Below are positions 6,019 to 6,255 of a DNA stretch of 6,255 nucleotides, piece by piece. Every line of letters starts with the position of its first letter. Within the stretch, counting starts at the first letter, position 1. Below the pieces are notes generated by a model. It was not told the origin of the DNA, made no database searches, and saw only the letters and a program-made list of their open reading frames with translations. The stretch covers positions 1-6,255 of the forward strand of contig JAEZZG010000056.1 of the NCBI GenBank assembly GCA_023442485.1, read 5' to 3'. Position numbers and translations under genes: made by a program. This DNA comes from Actinomycetes bacterium. GTDB lineage: Bacteria; Actinomycetota; Actinomycetes; Propionibacteriales; Propionibacteriaceae.

Positions 6019-6255
6019 ATATATCCTCAACACGACGTCGATGCCGATCCAGGGCCTAGACATATCCTTGACGCCTGCGCTCACTCATACCGGTTGATGT
6101 CTCCCGATTCGGCGCGGGCCGCTGCGAAACACTTGGCAAACTGGACCCACCCAACATCAATCACCCCACCCCACGCACCCGGTCACACCTGCTGCCAACC
6201 AACACCCCCACCGCCCCATGCACTAGTTCTCCTCGACACCACCCCGCATCCACTC
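6019..6255. other. gene-free, C-rich stretch to the window edge
   Basis: No convincing gene, tRNA or known repeat is seen here. The segment from about 6145 to 6255 is rich in C and A and poor in G on the plus strand. On the minus strand it therefore carries G-runs: GGGG-T-GGGG-(11 nt)-GGG-T-GGG at 6172-6146, and another G-rich cluster at 6216-6194. A short minus-strand open frame (6164-6081) is discussed in the findings. With the terminator and the small gap before it, 5935-6255 forms a 321-nt non-coding interval up to the window edge. Confidence 0.55.

Noticed and set aside
5935..6255. Search for a CRISPR array, IS ends or an attachment site in the non-coding right end
   Set aside because: No regularly spaced repeats, no paired terminal inverted repeats and no tRNA 3' end were found by eye. 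Only short motifs such as CCTGCTG recur.

Overview
The window looks like a piece of an actinobacterial (Actinomycetota) chromosome. The evidence is the gene order miaA-dapF-hflX-dinG on one strand, the HflX and DinG subtypes, and a moderately high G+C content, estimated by eye at 57-60%. A Propionibacteriaceae-like host is plausible, but I cannot prove it from the sequence. Nothing in the four large genes suggests mobile DNA.

Layout. Positions 1-69 (minus) may hold the first codons of another gene with a hydrophobic N-terminus, cut by the window edge. Four compact housekeeping genes follow, all on the minus strand and so transcribed from high to low coordinates: miaA (5501-4530, tRNA A37 dimethylallyltransferase), dapF (4498-3668, diaminopimelate epimerase), hflX (3607-2087, ribosome-associated GTPase) and dinG (2094-73, Fe-S superfamily 2 helicase). 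The gaps are 31 and 60 nt, and hflX and dinG overlap by 8 nt (ATGACTGA). No terminator is visible between the genes, so they probably form one operon that starts just upstream of miaA.

Positions 5502-5607 form a short divergent intergenic region. It has a plausible promoter for each direction and a perfect 12-bp palindrome at 5519-5530. To the right, on the plus strand, lies a single small gene (5608-5934, 108 aa) with a strong Shine-Dalgarno sequence and its own rho-independent terminator (5982-6018). It encodes a Lys/Ala/Glu-rich, probably helical, LEA-like protein with two Cys-Cys pairs. I cannot assign it to a named family, and it is the least ordinary item in the window. Positions 6019-6255 contain no convincing gene. 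That stretch is C-rich on the plus strand, with G-quadruplex-like runs on the minus strand and a short open frame that could be a gene remnant.

The four operon genes serve separate core functions: tRNA modification, lysine/peptidoglycan precursor synthesis, ribosome rescue/splitting, and DNA repair. Their grouping is a conserved actinobacterial neighbourhood rather than one pathway. I found no CRISPR array, IS element, tRNA, rRNA or recognisable defence system.
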